This document shows positions 36,748 to 46,411 of a stretch of DNA of 64,000 nt, piece by piece. Under the pieces are notes generated by a model. The model saw only the letters and a program-made list of their open reading frames with translations. It ran no database searches and was not told where the DNA came from. The stretch is from Halomonas sp. HAL1. Lineage in GTDB: Bacteria > Pseudomonadota > Gammaproteobacteria > Pseudomonadales > Halomonadaceae. The stretch lies in NCBI RefSeq assembly GCF_030544485.1, contig NZ_CP130611.1, positions 129,528 through 193,527 on the forward strand, given 5' to 3'. A program made the position numbers and the translations under genes. Numbering within the stretch: position 1 is the stretch's first letter; each line of letters starts with the position of its first letter.

Positions 36748-37401
36748 ATGAATCGTAGTGACTCAATCGCCAGAATCGGTAAAGCACTGGCTTCAGTTCA
36801 GGCTGAGCTAGGTGGCCTGATCGCACCGGATTCTACGAACCCGATGTACGACAGCCGCTATGCGAGCCTGGCAATTGTAATCGGCACCATTCGCGCAGTC
36901 TTGAATAAGTTTGAAATCGCACTGGTTCAGGCACCTGTGCCCGGAACGGTGGGGGCTGTAGTGATGGAAACCATGCTCATTCATGGTCCTTCCGGGGAAT
37001 ACATTGGCTCTTACTGTGAAATGCCAGTTGAAACCCTGGATAGCCATGGCGTGGCGTCAGCCCAGACGTATGCACGTCGATATGGGTTGATGGCTCTTCT
37101 TGGTCTTGCTCAAGGCCCTGATGACGATGGAAATGCTGCCTACAAGTCTGCTGTGCAAACCTCAGCGCTTCTCCCCCAGGGTGAGCCTGAGCCATCAGAG
37201 CAGCGGATATCAAATGGTCACCGTTTGGCGTCGCCCGAGGCGATTCTAACGGAGATTGAAAACTCAGATGTTGAGCGCCTTGTTTCGGCAGAACGCTGGG
37301 TCAATAGCGCTCAATTGGATGCACACCTGTCAGCTCGGCTCAAGGGAGCGATCGCGCAGCGACGCCGAATTATCCAGCGACAGCAATCCCAACATGCTTG
37401 A
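36748..37401 (+). CDS. ERF-family single-strand annealing protein
   Basis: 217 residues from the ATG at 36748. The ERF core is clear: SIARIGKALASVQAELGGL, NPMYDSRYASLAIVI, DSHGVASAQTYARRYGL and LGLAQGPDDDGNAA. ERF proteins pair complementary single strands (Rad52-like) and support recircularisation or recombination of incoming DNA. The C-terminal 70 residues are variable and basic. Leader-controlled single gene. Confidence 0.88.
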   Translation: MNRSDSIARIGKALASVQAELGGLIAPDSTNPMYDSRYASLAIVIGTIRAVLNKFEIALVQAPVPGTVGAVVMETMLIHGPSGEYIGSYCEMPVETLDSHGVASAQTYARRYGLMALLGLAQGPDDDGNAAYKSAVQTSALLPQGEPEPSEQRISNGHRLASPEAILTEIENSDVERLVSAERWVNSAQLDAHLSARLKGAIAQRRRIIQRQQSQHA

Positions 37402-37406
37402 CGTTC

Positions 37407-37442
37407 CATAGCCCCATTCCATAGCGGAATTGGGGCTTTTTC
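37407..37442 (+). terminator. Terminator of ERF gene
   Basis: GCCCCATTCC / GGAATTGGGGC stem with TTTTT. Confidence 0.85.
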
Positions 37443-37448
37443 GCGTGC

Positions 37449-37928
37449 ATGACACAGGAATTTGGAGGCCCCTTGACCGGGAACGTTCATCGATTATTTG
37501 GCCTGGCGCTTGGCGCATCGGCTGGTGCGATTATGACCCCCTTCTATGGCGGGATGTCAGCACTGGCGGTAGCGGCGATGGCGCTGCCTGGATCAACGGC
37601 ACCTGACTGGCTGGAGATCCGTATTGGTCCCACCACGGTCATCCCTCATAGGACCGTGACCCACTGGATGCTCCCTTGGCTGGGGCTAGCAGGGGTATCA
37701 GCCGCTTGGTTACCTGATGCGCCTTTGCTTGGCGCCCTCCTCTTTGGTTTTTCGGTGGGTGGGCTCTCTCACGTAATTGGAGATGCAGGCACCCCTTTGG
37801 GAGTGCCTGTGTGGCACCCCGCCAAACGCTATTCCCTGAAGCTATGGGATGGCGGCACCACGGAATTTTGGCCCGTGCTTTTGGCCTGGGTCATCGCCGC
37901 GATTTTGATACGGAGCCTTGTGCTATGA
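37449..37928 (+). CDS. DUF457/YdjM-type membrane metal-dependent hydrolase-like protein
   Basis: 159 residues with four hydrophobic segments. Conserved polar residues of the family are visible: LPGSTAPDWLE, PHRTVTHW, HVIGDAGTPLGVPVW. Family members sit in the inner membrane; their function is poorly known, and some are SOS-regulated. Its stop overlaps the traF start (ATGA), so it is the first gene of the traF-H-G operon. Confidence 0.8.
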   Translation: MTQEFGGPLTGNVHRLFGLALGASAGAIMTPFYGGMSALAVAAMALPGSTAPDWLEIRIGPTTVIPHRTVTHWMLPWLGLAGVSAAWLPDAPLLGALLFGFSVGGLSHVIGDAGTPLGVPVWHPAKRYSLKLWDGGTTEFWPVLLAWVIAAILIRSLVL

Positions 37929-38944
37929 AACACCTGACCGCCGGCCTATTGCCGGCGCCAATACTGCTGCTAATGCTGACGCTTTTGCTAGCGCTGAGTC
38001 CGACCGCCATAGCCCAGCCCGATGGGGGCAGAGGGCAAGCCTGCCTTGATAGCAATAATCCTCGCGAGTGCGGTTGGTTCTGGGGCCACCTAGATGATGA
38101 GAAGGATGAGAAGTCTGAAGAGCCCCCTGTCGAGATACCGATGGCCAAGGCGCCTGAAGAAGAGCTGGATTGTACAGACCCGGAGCAGTGGGAGCCCTCG
38201 TGTGGTTTTGTCGATCCTGAGGGGAGTTTCGAGTTTCAGGCCAAGCAGCGCGACATGCTCCTGAATCAGTCAGTGATGAATCCCAACAATCCAGAGACGG
38301 TCGAGGCCTTTCAGCGATACATGCGATGGGCCGTCGACCAAGCCATCACCATGTCCAGGATGTGGGAGTGGAATCAGATTCAAAACCAAGATCTCAACCC
38401 CCTCGTGCATAGCCCTGTTTCATCCTTTGGTCTTCGTGCTGCGTCACGAGCACGAGATGGCAAGCGCAACGCGGTCATGGAAGAGATAGACGACCAGAAC
38501 GGGTTTCTCGTCTGGTTTACCCGGTCTAGCTGCCAGTTCTGTCATGACATGCAGCCAGTTATGAAGCAGCTCGAAAGACGTACTGGGCTAACCATATATA
38601 ACGCACCTCTCGATGAGGTGTGCATGCCAGCGTTCTCGAGCAGCTGCGATACCTCAGGGCGGTCAGTGGAGGCTGCGGGTCACCTAGCCGTCGAAGCGGT
38701 GCCGGATCTATGGCTCTACCTGCCACAGGATGATCTTTGGTTCCGCGTCTCTAGTGGTGTTGAAGCAGCGCAGCGGATCACTTCGAGAATTGAGGTCTTT
38801 TTCGGTGCAATCCAACGGGCTGCAGAGAAGGGCCTCGAGGCGGTTGGTGACGGCACGAGCCCTCCCGTTGATTTTAGTGTCCCCGACATGCTTGAACGGT
38901 CATCCGGTGGTCTCGGCGCCGGCATTCCCCAAGGAGTTGAGTAA
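37925..38944 (+). CDS. traF: Conjugal transfer pilus assembly protein TraF
   Basis: 339 residues; ATG at 37925 overlaps the preceding stop. Signal peptide, a variable acidic region, then the thioredoxin-like domain with FLVWFTRSSCQFCHDMQPVMKQL (CxxC near residue 200) and VEAVPDLWLYLP. A periplasmic protein that helps pilus assembly and disulfide-rich partners such as TraN and TraU. Longer than F TraF because of the N-terminal insertion. Overlaps traH by one base. Confidence 0.9.
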   Translation: MKHLTAGLLPAPILLLMLTLLLALSPTAIAQPDGGRGQACLDSNNPRECGWFWGHLDDEKDEKSEEPPVEIPMAKAPEEELDCTDPEQWEPSCGFVDPEGSFEFQAKQRDMLLNQSVMNPNNPETVEAFQRYMRWAVDQAITMSRMWEWNQIQNQDLNPLVHSPVSSFGLRAASRARDGKRNAVMEEIDDQNGFLVWFTRSSCQFCHDMQPVMKQLERRTGLTIYNAPLDEVCMPAFSSSCDTSGRSVEAAGHLAVEAVPDLWLYLPQDDLWFRVSSGVEAAQRITSRIEVFFGAIQRAAEKGLEAVGDGTSPPVDFSVPDMLERSSGGLGAGIPQGVE

Positions 38945-40503
38945 TGTTCTCCCGAAAAAAATTGGTAACCATGATGGCGACAGCCGTGATCAGCGGAATG
39001 TCGATAACGGCCAGCATAAGCCAGGCGGAGGCCAACGCACTCGAAAATGCGTTTGACCGGCTCTCTAGTGCCGGGGGCGGCTTTAGTAGCTCGAACAGCG
39101 CATCATCGTTTGAAACCAGAACAAGGCATGGGTACACGGCCGGAGGCTTAACCATGCGGTTTTCTCAGAATCGCTACTCACTCGTCAACATGGACCCGCC
39201 CCGGCTAGACGTAGGCTGCAACGGCATTGATGCGCATTTTGGCGGCTTTTCCTACATCGACAGTGAACAGATCCAGCAGATGTTGGAGCAGATCGCCCAA
39301 GGGGTTGTGGCCCTCTCCTTCCAGCTCGCACTCAAGCAGCTTTGTCCTATTTGCGGGGATGTGCTCGAGTTTGCACAGCGCATGGCACAGGCGGCGGCGA
39401 AACTATCCCAAGACAGCTGTGAAGCTGCTACCGCATTGGTTGAGGGGTTTCCTGACTACTCGGGTGAATTAGGTAATCTCTGGTGTAGTTCGGTCGGGAT
39501 GTTTGAAGGTGTGGAAAGTGACTGGCTGGCAGCCCAACAGGACACATGTGATACCAAGTCAGATTCGGGCCGTGAAGTTCGAGACCATCTCAGCAACAAT
39601 CCGGGGGATCGTGCAATGGCCTTAGAGGTTGACGGCAACCGCACATGGCTAGGCCTTCAAGAAGCAGGTATTGCCCCTGGGCGAGATGGCAGTAACAACA
39701 TGGGGGCAGAGAACAAAATATTTGCCGAGCTGCTGATGAGTTGGATTGGTACGGAGGTTCGTAACAAAGGAGGTAGTGGAGACTCGAACACCTTTGCTCC
39801 CACCATCGAAACAGCCGATGCGATGTTAGACATCTTCCTATGCGGAAGTGATAAAGCCTCACCGACAGTCATTGAATACGCGGACTTTGTGAACAGTTTT
39901 TGCGAGGACAAGGTATGGTCAGGCACTTCAGGTCAGGCCACAGAGATTTATACCTGTAACAACAGCGATCTGAGAGACTGCTGGAACCCAAATAAAGTGA
40001 AAGTTGAGGATATATCCCTCGGCCACGGCTTTTTGACAACCGTTATCATGGAGCTGGAAGGTGCGGTTAAGAACGTTGCCAGCGGGAGCCCCCTGACTGC
40101 ATCTCAGAAGGCCATCATCGCTGCAGCGCCCTTCCCGCTGTATCAGGCTGTAAATGTTGCAGCGACCTACCCGGACCTTGCCTACGACCTCGTTGTTGGC
40201 AACTCGACCATTCTTTCCTACATGATCTCTATCGAGTACATCCGCCATGCCGTCCAGGCAACAGCTAAGACATCGATGACATCATCCGTGCCGGGTGAAA
40301 TCTTGCGTGAATTCCGTGAGGCTCAGAATGAGTTAGTTGTCATGACCTCTCAGAAGGCTCAGCAAATTAACCTCATGGCTGAGACACAGGAAAACATCAT
40401 GAGTCAGGTGGACAAGATCAACCGCGCCACTCTGCGTAACCTTCACGCCATGGGCCTATCCGGTATGGATTTTGCCCGTGACATGGCTCGGGAGGTCGAC
40501 TGA
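38944..40503 (+). CDS. traH: Conjugal transfer protein TraH
   Basis: 519 residues. N-terminal signal peptide (cleavage near SQAEA), then the TraH hallmark GGLTMRFSQN, PPRLDVGCNGIDAHFGGFSYI and FQLALKQLCPICGDVLEFAQ. C-terminal coiled-coil helices follow. TraH is an outer-membrane/periplasm-associated pilus assembly factor, needed with TraF, TraW, TraU and TrbC for pilus extension. Confidence 0.93.
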   Translation: MFSRKKLVTMMATAVISGMSITASISQAEANALENAFDRLSSAGGGFSSSNSASSFETRTRHGYTAGGLTMRFSQNRYSLVNMDPPRLDVGCNGIDAHFGGFSYIDSEQIQQMLEQIAQGVVALSFQLALKQLCPICGDVLEFAQRMAQAAAKLSQDSCEAATALVEGFPDYSGELGNLWCSSVGMFEGVESDWLAAQQDTCDTKSDSGREVRDHLSNNPGDRAMALEVDGNRTWLGLQEAGIAPGRDGSNNMGAENKIFAELLMSWIGTEVRNKGGSGDSNTFAPTIETADAMLDIFLCGSDKASPTVIEYADFVNSFCEDKVWSGTSGQATEIYTCNNSDLRDCWNPNKVKVEDISLGHGFLTTVIMELEGAVKNVASGSPLTASQKAIIAAAPFPLYQAVNVAATYPDLAYDLVVGNSTILSYMISIEYIRHAVQATAKTSMTSSVPGEILREFREAQNELVVMTSQKAQQINLMAETQENIMSQVDKINRATLRNLHAMGLSGMDFARDMAREVD

Positions 40504-43500
40504 TGAAATGGCTTGTTCCTGCCCTTGCGGCTATCGCGATGGTCGCTGTTCCAGGGCTTGCGATCGCAGAGACCATGACGCCGGCTAGTGGCGACACTTG
40601 GACATTTTATGGTTATGGCAACGGTTATGCGCTGGCGCAGATACTGGAGGCGATCAAACGACTGACTGACCCTGACTCAAACCCCGGGTTCAGGAGTTTG
40701 GCGCTGTTCTTGGCGATGGCGGGTTTCCTTGCGATGTGCTTTACAGGAATACTTGGCGGAAGCCTGCAAAAGGTGGCCATGTATTTTGCCGGCATGATCC
40801 TGACTGTATACATGCTGTTCTCATTGAAGATCGATATTCTCATAGAGGACATGGTGTGGGATGGCGTTGGGTCACCACAGTTCATACAGAGAATTGAAGG
40901 CGTCCCGGCTGCCATAGGCCTTCCTGCAGTCGTTATCTCAGAGATAGGGATGTGGGCCACTAGCGGGATAGAAACCAACTTTACGACCCCAAACTTCGAG
41001 AGTCTTAGAATTTCAGAGGGGGCTCCTGTTGGGATGGCGGCGAGCATGTTGAATGACATGAAGAAGATCCGCCTGACTGATCCCTATCTGCGCTCTAGCA
41101 TTCAAAGTTTCATGAATGACTGCGCCTTGCCGAATATCTTTAGCGGAAAAATTTCCCCTGTGACGCTGATAACCTCACAAAATGCATGGGGGGTTTTAGG
41201 TAACAACCTGAATCAAGCGGTTTATACAGTCGTCTATGATTCTACCGATCCGAATGGCGGCATGCAGGCTTGCGATGAGGCCTACGCGAGCATCGATAAC
41301 CGTTTGCAGACTGCAGCTCCCGCGCTATTGAACGGTATGAGGGAAGCATCCCCGTTCTGGCTTCAGCAGGCAGCAGGATCAACAGCGCTGGCACAAGCCG
41401 CTCTGGATGATTCCTTCCGCTGGGCCTCAGGCGGGAGTGCCGTTCAGGACGCCACAGGGCTAGCCACCCAGGCCGCGATCGCAGAAATGTACTCTGGCAC
41501 ATATGAATACGCAGCAATGGCCACAGGCTCAAATGAGCTGATCTCAGCCTTGAATATGGAACAGGCTCGACGTGCCCAGCAATCTGGATGGTATAGCACT
41601 GCCATTCTCTTCCGGGATATGGCGGGCTATTTCTTCGCGATACTACAGGCATTCGTGATTGGGCTGGCGCCGATTGTGTTTGCTGCGGTGCTGGTCCCCG
41701 GCTTGGGCAAGAAGATGGGCACCTCGTATGCTCAGGTGATGACCTGGCTCATCTTGTGGTGGCCAGGGCTTGCGATCGTGAACTACATCATGATGCTTTA
41801 CTTCCAGGGCCAAACAGCAGGATACCTCGCTGATGGCCTAACCATGGCCAATATGAGCGCAGTCAGTGATATGTCGGACAAGATGGTGATGGCGTCAGGT
41901 TTTATGTCCACCTTAGTGCCCGCCATCATGTGGGGGCTGGTATCAGGCAGCGGTTACGCCTTCACTTCTGTCTTGGACAGGGCATCTGGCAGCCAACAAG
42001 CGGCGACAGCGGCGAATAATATGTCTACAGGTGCAGCCACGGCTGGCCAGGTGAGCATGAACAACGCGAACATGAATGCTCACCAAACCTCTCACCGCTA
42101 TAGCTCTGGTGAAGAGGTCTCCGCTCACCATGTCGGCGTAGGGGCGTCTCAAGTTACTAATATGAGCGGGCAGGATACTAACGTGGGTCTACGAGCGGCA
42201 GACATGCGGGAGAGCCTATCTAAGTCGCAGGCATTTAGTGAAGCCACACAGCGAACAGCAGAGGCGAAGCAATCCTTTAGTGAGCAGTCCCAGAATATGA
42301 TGACTGACACATTCAGATCGGCCACCCAATACGCTCAAGATCAAGGGTTTGTTACAGATGGCTCGGTTGACTGGTCAAGGATGTCCCAGGATCAGCAAGG
42401 GCAGCAATATATGTCGGAGCTATCCGCCACAAGACAGGTGATGGAACAGGCAGGGTTATCTGAAAAGGAGATTAATGATCTTACGTGGCATGCAGCAGGC
42501 AAGGTCTCTGCTGAAGCTGGAGGTAAAACAGAGGTCGGGATAACGCTTAATGCGGGTGCTAGCGCTTATGCAAGGACATCGGTACAGGGTGAAGCCGGTG
42601 TCCGTGGTTCTGATACGAGCCAAGAAACGAGAGATGAATCTTTGAGTCTGAACCAATCAAATGCTGGGAAACTATCTTTTGCGGAAAATGGTGCAGTTCA
42701 GGTTGTAGGGCAAGATGGTAGCCGGTACTCAGAAAAGGTATCAGAGAGTGAATCGCGGCAGGTTCTTGAAGGGCGAGTCGGCGAAGATCGTGCCTCTATG
42801 CTCTACGCTGCCTCAAACGATTACCAAGAAGCTGTCCAGGTTCAACAGCAGGCACGCGAGGAATATGTTGCAAGTCGCAGTGGGTCGATTCCTACTCCCG
42901 CCAGCCCTCAGACTATTGCTGCTATGCGTGTGGATGCTAATGATTTGCGGGGCGAGGTTGAGCAGAGGCAGAATGCCGATCATGCGGAAATTGCCAGCCG
43001 AGGGAGTGCTGTTAGCGGTGTGGTCGGGGCAAATGCAGCCGATGTGGGCGAGCGAGCAGATACGGCAAGTGGCGTCACCTCGCCTATTGAGCGTAATGGT
43101 GTGAGTTCACTATCGGTTGATACGAGCGAGCGACTGGGGGGGATTCAAGGAAGTGCGCAAGCTAACGTAGAGAGGCCAGATACATATCATGTGATCGATA
43201 CAGGAGGTAGCTTTACTGTCGCCGATCGACGTGCAATTGACGCCGCTGACCGTCAAAACGCTGATGCCCTCATTACCGGAGGAGAACGATCCAACATACA
43301 GATAGGAGGTGACACCTACGTACCTACCTACTATGAGAACGATAAGGCAGTCTATGCAGTTGAGCGCGACGGAGGGCATGCATATTACACTTATGGAGGG
43401 GACGGTGAATTTGAGCCAGCCAACTCTCCTATGCCGTCTACTCAGCAGCAAATAGATTCTCAGGCCAACAATGGTCCAACCCAGAATGCCACGGCTGCCA

Positions 43501-43607
43501 CGGTTAATCGCGTGCAGGTACGCCGAAGTTCTGAATCACCGGATGCACCCTCCCCTAACCAAGGGGCAGATATTGACCCGCGTGAATTAATGGATACTCG
43601 CCCTTAA
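40503..43607 (+). CDS. traG: Mating-pair stabilisation protein TraG
   Basis: 1034 residues. The N-terminal half has several membrane segments (FLAMAGFLAMCFTGILGG, MYFAGMILTVYMLFSL, FFAILQAFVIGLAPIVFAAVLVPGLG, LVPAIMWGLVSGSGYAF), as in F TraG. The C-terminal half is a large Q/S/A-rich periplasmic region. It acts in pilus assembly, mating-pair stabilisation and, in F, entry exclusion with TraS. No traS-like gene follows. Ends at a bidirectional terminator. Confidence 0.9.
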   Translation: MKWLVPALAAIAMVAVPGLAIAETMTPASGDTWTFYGYGNGYALAQILEAIKRLTDPDSNPGFRSLALFLAMAGFLAMCFTGILGGSLQKVAMYFAGMILTVYMLFSLKIDILIEDMVWDGVGSPQFIQRIEGVPAAIGLPAVVISEIGMWATSGIETNFTTPNFESLRISEGAPVGMAASMLNDMKKIRLTDPYLRSSIQSFMNDCALPNIFSGKISPVTLITSQNAWGVLGNNLNQAVYTVVYDSTDPNGGMQACDEAYASIDNRLQTAAPALLNGMREASPFWLQQAAGSTALAQAALDDSFRWASGGSAVQDATGLATQAAIAEMYSGTYEYAAMATGSNELISALNMEQARRAQQSGWYSTAILFRDMAGYFFAILQAFVIGLAPIVFAAVLVPGLGKKMGTSYAQVMTWLILWWPGLAIVNYIMMLYFQGQTAGYLADGLTMANMSAVSDMSDKMVMASGFMSTLVPAIMWGLVSGSGYAFTSVLDRASGSQQAATAANNMSTGAATAGQVSMNNANMNAHQTSHRYSSGEEVSAHHVGVGASQVTNMSGQDTNVGLRAADMRESLSKSQAFSEATQRTAEAKQSFSEQSQNMMTDTFRSATQYAQDQGFVTDGSVDWSRMSQDQQGQQYMSELSATRQVMEQAGLSEKEINDLTWHAAGKVSAEAGGKTEVGITLNAGASAYARTSVQGEAGVRGSDTSQETRDESLSLNQSNAGKLSFAENGAVQVVGQDGSRYSEKVSESESRQVLEGRVGEDRASMLYAASNDYQEAVQVQQQAREEYVASRSGSIPTPASPQTIAAMRVDANDLRGEVEQRQNADHAEIASRGSAVSGVVGANAADVGERADTASGVTSPIERNGVSSLSVDTSERLGGIQGSAQANVERPDTYHVIDTGGSFTVADRRAIDAADRQNADALITGGERSNIQIGGDTYVPTYYENDKAVYAVERDGGHAYYTYGGDGEFEPANSPMPSTQQQIDSQANNGPTQNATAATVNRVQVRRSSESPDAPSPNQGADIDPRELMDTRP

Positions 43608-43640
43608 TAAAAAGCCCCGCACAGAGCGGGGCCTTTTTTT
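43607..43640. terminator. Bidirectional terminator between convergent tra blocks
   Basis: GCCCCGC (43614-43620) / GCGGGGC (43626-43632) with A run on the left and T run on the right. Confidence 0.92.
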
Positions 43641-43983
43641 ATGCGTTTTTGATGATCCGCTTGAACCTCACCATCGCCCTTGCCTGGAAGACAAGAACCA
43701 GAATATACCCTGCCCAGATGAAGGGAAGGACTTTGCCTGGCGCACGATCCCAAGTGAAGTAGGTAAATGCCAGCAGGCCTGGAATAATTACCAAGTTCAC
43801 CATCAGAAACACGTATATGTTCTGTTTGGCTCTCCATCTAGCGGCACGCACCACGTCCTCTTCTTCTGCACCGATCAGGTGTTGTAGCTCGTTCACTACG
43901 AAAGAGCCCTTAGATTTCTGGGCGGCACTTTGGCGTGCAGCGATCGCACGTTGGCGGCGAGCTTTGCGATTTTTGTTAGCCAT
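43639..43983 (-). CDS. Small two-helix membrane protein
   Basis: 114 residues with GGAGG before the ATG. Very basic N-terminus (NKNRKARRQRAIAARQ), then transmembrane helices IYVFLMVNLVIIPGLLAFTYF and VLPFIWAGYILVLVFQA, and a basic tail. End of the minus-strand tra block, where F-like systems place surface-exclusion or accessory genes; whether it does this is unknown. Confidence 0.65.
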   Translation of the reverse strand: MANKNRKARRQRAIAARQSAAQKSKGSFVVNELQHLIGAEEEDVVRAARWRAKQNIYVFLMVNLVIIPGLLAFTYFTWDRAPGKVLPFIWAGYILVLVFQARAMVRFKRIIKNA

Positions 43984-44066
43984 TTCAACCTCCGAACGAT
44001 CGACGCAATTACCATACTGTTATAAAATAATACTGTACGACGTTTTCAAAGTCAATCAAGAAAGAG

Positions 44067-44318
44067 CTATTTCCGCATCTTTTCGGCAGGATCAAAGTAT
44101 GATCGCTTATGGCATAAATGGGTAACAAGGTCGATATGGGCATGAATTATTGTCTTGGCAAGCCAAAGAATATACCCCCCGGCGAACTTCAAAATCTCGA
44201 CGGTTCCCTTCGAGATCATATCCATGATCGGCCTAAAGACTTCCTTTACCCCCGGCAGAATCCCTAAGAGCAGCATGGCGAAAATAGCGATAGTAGTCCA
44301 AAACAACACTGTAATCAT
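44067..44318 (-). CDS. Small membrane protein downstream of traD
   Basis: 83 residues starting 10 bp after the traD stop. N-terminal transmembrane helix (ITVLFWTTIAIFAMLLLGILPG) and a second amphipathic/hydrophobic helix (LKFAGGYILWLAKTIIH). Probably co-translated with traD and possibly a partner of the coupling protein. Confidence 0.65.
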   Translation of the reverse strand: MITVLFWTTIAIFAMLLLGILPGVKEVFRPIMDMISKGTVEILKFAGGYILWLAKTIIHAHIDLVTHLCHKRSYFDPAEKMRK

Positions 44319-44327
44319 GGCTGCACC

Positions 44328-45998
44328 CTAAGCAGTAGCAGTAAGAAACTCATTTAGCCGTTCCTCAAAATTAAGCGCCTGCTTGTCGGCTGGCATCTTC
44401 ATCTTGCGCTTTATAACCTTAAAAGAAGGTATGTGTTTGGGGTAGTTGATCATAGGTGTTCTCAAGTGATACATGCGAGCACCCAACATCATGACCGCTT
44501 GGCCCATATCCATGGCTCGCAATTGATCTGGCGTTACCCTGAATTCCTCAACTTCACGCCAGCTTTCACCCATGCCACCACCATCGGACATACTGGATTG
44601 TGGGGTGGTTCTCAGATACTGCGCACTTTCACCCTGGTTTGCCGAGACTGACACGGTGCGTTGGAATCGCTTGGTTTTACCTAGTATCTCAGCGGCCTCT
44701 TCAGGGCTGTCTTTCGCTCCGAATTTGAAGAACACTTTGTTCCATGTGTTCTGAATCACTATGTCTGCAAAGTCTGGCGAGACTCTATTGAGCTGGCTAA
44801 AGGACTGGAAGGCTGGAATCAGTGCGATATTGGCCGATCGCGCCTGCTCGAAGAGACGGCCTACCCCTTCCATAACATAAGCGCCCATCTCGTCCAGGAG
44901 CGCGATGAAATGGCTTGGCCTTTTGCTCTTGGGTAGATCCTGAATGTAGGCAACAGCAGAGCGAATGTCCGAGACGATCATTTTCCCGAGGTTGAGGGCT
45001 GCGGTGTCCTTTCCCATCGTTGGTAGAGAGACGTACAGCATGTGACCCTTGCGAATAATCTCGGTGAGTACGATTTCCGGTGCATAAACGTTGAAGACCT
45101 TACCAAACTTGCCCTGGGCGAACAGTGCGATCCGACCTGCCATCCCGCCCAGTGTTTGCTTCATGCGGTTGAGGTCGATTTTTGTCCCCTCCTTAGTTCG
45201 GGCACGGAACTGGTCGAGGAAGATCGAAAGCGCCCGCCTCTCCGGCCCTTGAGGGGTCATTCTCTCCAGGTTCTCCAGCGCACGATCAGACTGCAATAGA
45301 ATTGATAGGTCGCCGAAGTGATATAGCTGACCGGAGGCTTGCAGAGCGGCAATAATGACCGTGAGTGCATGGTTAGCAGATTGCCGGTAGTGATCGGCGC
45401 CTGGATTGTTCTCAGCCGATGGAATGAGGTTCATCAGCCGGGATGCCACCTCATCAGGATCTCCATGAAGAACAGGGTTATAGGTATTGGCGTTATCGGG
45501 GTCTGACACGTCGATAATGTAGAGTTCATCTTCGCGGCCTGTCACCTTGGCCATGTACGCTAGATGATCCCGTGTGTCCCGATCAATCTTGGCATCAATG
45601 AAAAGCCATCCGCGCCCACGCGCAGTTTGCTGCCAGAGGATATATTCACCAAGAGTGGTCTTACCCACACCAGACTGCCCCACGATGGCAGTGTGTCGCT
45701 GCCCGAGGATGTCGGGCATGTTGATTCGTGTATTTTTGTCGGTGGTCAGGCCGATATGTAAAGAAGGCCCCTTGTCATCTACTGGCTCGTCTGAGGGCAG
45801 CACGAAGCCCTCCCGAGAATCCTCATCGTGCTGGCGCAGCTTGGCCATAGCCTGGCTCCACGTAAGCTGTGCCATACCCAGCGACCCGAGAACACCAGCA
45901 GGCCATGCAGGGAACGAACCGGCTGCCCAAGGTGTAGTGGCCGCAACGCCGGCTGCTATCGCTGTAAGTGCCAGCGCATCCATTCTGCCGGCTATCAT
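44328..45998 (-). CDS. traD: Type IV coupling protein TraD (VirD4 family)
   Basis: 556 residues; ATG at 45998 overlaps the preceding stop (ATGA). Short N-terminal hydrophobic region, then the ATPase: Walker A GQSGVGKTT, FIDAKIDRDTRD, Walker B HFIALLDEMGAY and the ALIPAFQSFSQLN motif. It docks the relaxosome to the secretion channel and pumps DNA at the inner membrane. Only two hydrophobic helices are visible at the start. The relaxase that would partner it is not in this window. Confidence 0.9.
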   Translation of the reverse strand: MIAGRMDALALTAIAAGVAATTPWAAGSFPAWPAGVLGSLGMAQLTWSQAMAKLRQHDEDSREGFVLPSDEPVDDKGPSLHIGLTTDKNTRINMPDILGQRHTAIVGQSGVGKTTLGEYILWQQTARGRGWLFIDAKIDRDTRDHLAYMAKVTGREDELYIIDVSDPDNANTYNPVLHGDPDEVASRLMNLIPSAENNPGADHYRQSANHALTVIIAALQASGQLYHFGDLSILLQSDRALENLERMTPQGPERRALSIFLDQFRARTKEGTKIDLNRMKQTLGGMAGRIALFAQGKFGKVFNVYAPEIVLTEIIRKGHMLYVSLPTMGKDTAALNLGKMIVSDIRSAVAYIQDLPKSKRPSHFIALLDEMGAYVMEGVGRLFEQARSANIALIPAFQSFSQLNRVSPDFADIVIQNTWNKVFFKFGAKDSPEEAAEILGKTKRFQRTVSVSANQGESAQYLRTTPQSSMSDGGGMGESWREVEEFRVTPDQLRAMDMGQAVMMLGARMYHLRTPMINYPKHIPSFKVIKRKMKMPADKQALNFEERLNEFLTATA

Positions 45999-46411
45999 GG
46001 GCAATCCTCGAGCGTCACGCTATCAGCATGGAACATTCCAGCTGCCCACGCTGCCGGAGCGATGTAGCTACGACTGTCCGCAAGAGGCACTTGATGGCAG
46101 CGAATCGTCAAAGAGGAACTGTCGTTCTGAGGGTGAAGGCTGATGAGGTGTCCTGGGTAGGATGCAAAGACTAGAACGCCGATATAGCCTTGTGGCAAAT
46201 CCTCTGGAGGCTTGCCTCCAAGGTTCTGCAACCAGGCATTGATCCAATCTAACTGGCTGGTCAACATAAGCGACTTGCTAAGTAGTGCACCAGCATCGTG
46301 ACCGCCGTAAAGCTGATGCTTAGGTTCATTGGAGCCTTCCTGGGCAATGGCAAACAAAGGCATGGCTGCCGACACTACGAACAGTGCGCACTGAATAATA
46401 GTTTTCATCAT
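45995..46411 (-). CDS. Secreted hypothetical protein of tra operon
   Basis: 138 residues with a signal peptide (IIQCALFVVSAAMPLFAIAQ). The mature part has LTSQLDWINAWLQNLGGKPPEDLP and YIGVLVFASYPGHLISL. Overlaps both traD and the upstream gene. Probably periplasmic; a tra accessory role follows from position only. The helix-rich start recalls integrating-element periplasmic proteins. Confidence 0.65.
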   Translation of the reverse strand: MMKTIIQCALFVVSAAMPLFAIAQEGSNEPKHQLYGGHDAGALLSKSLMLTSQLDWINAWLQNLGGKPPEDLPQGYIGVLVFASYPGHLISLHPQNDSSSLTIRCHQVPLADSRSYIAPAAWAAGMFHADSVTLEDCP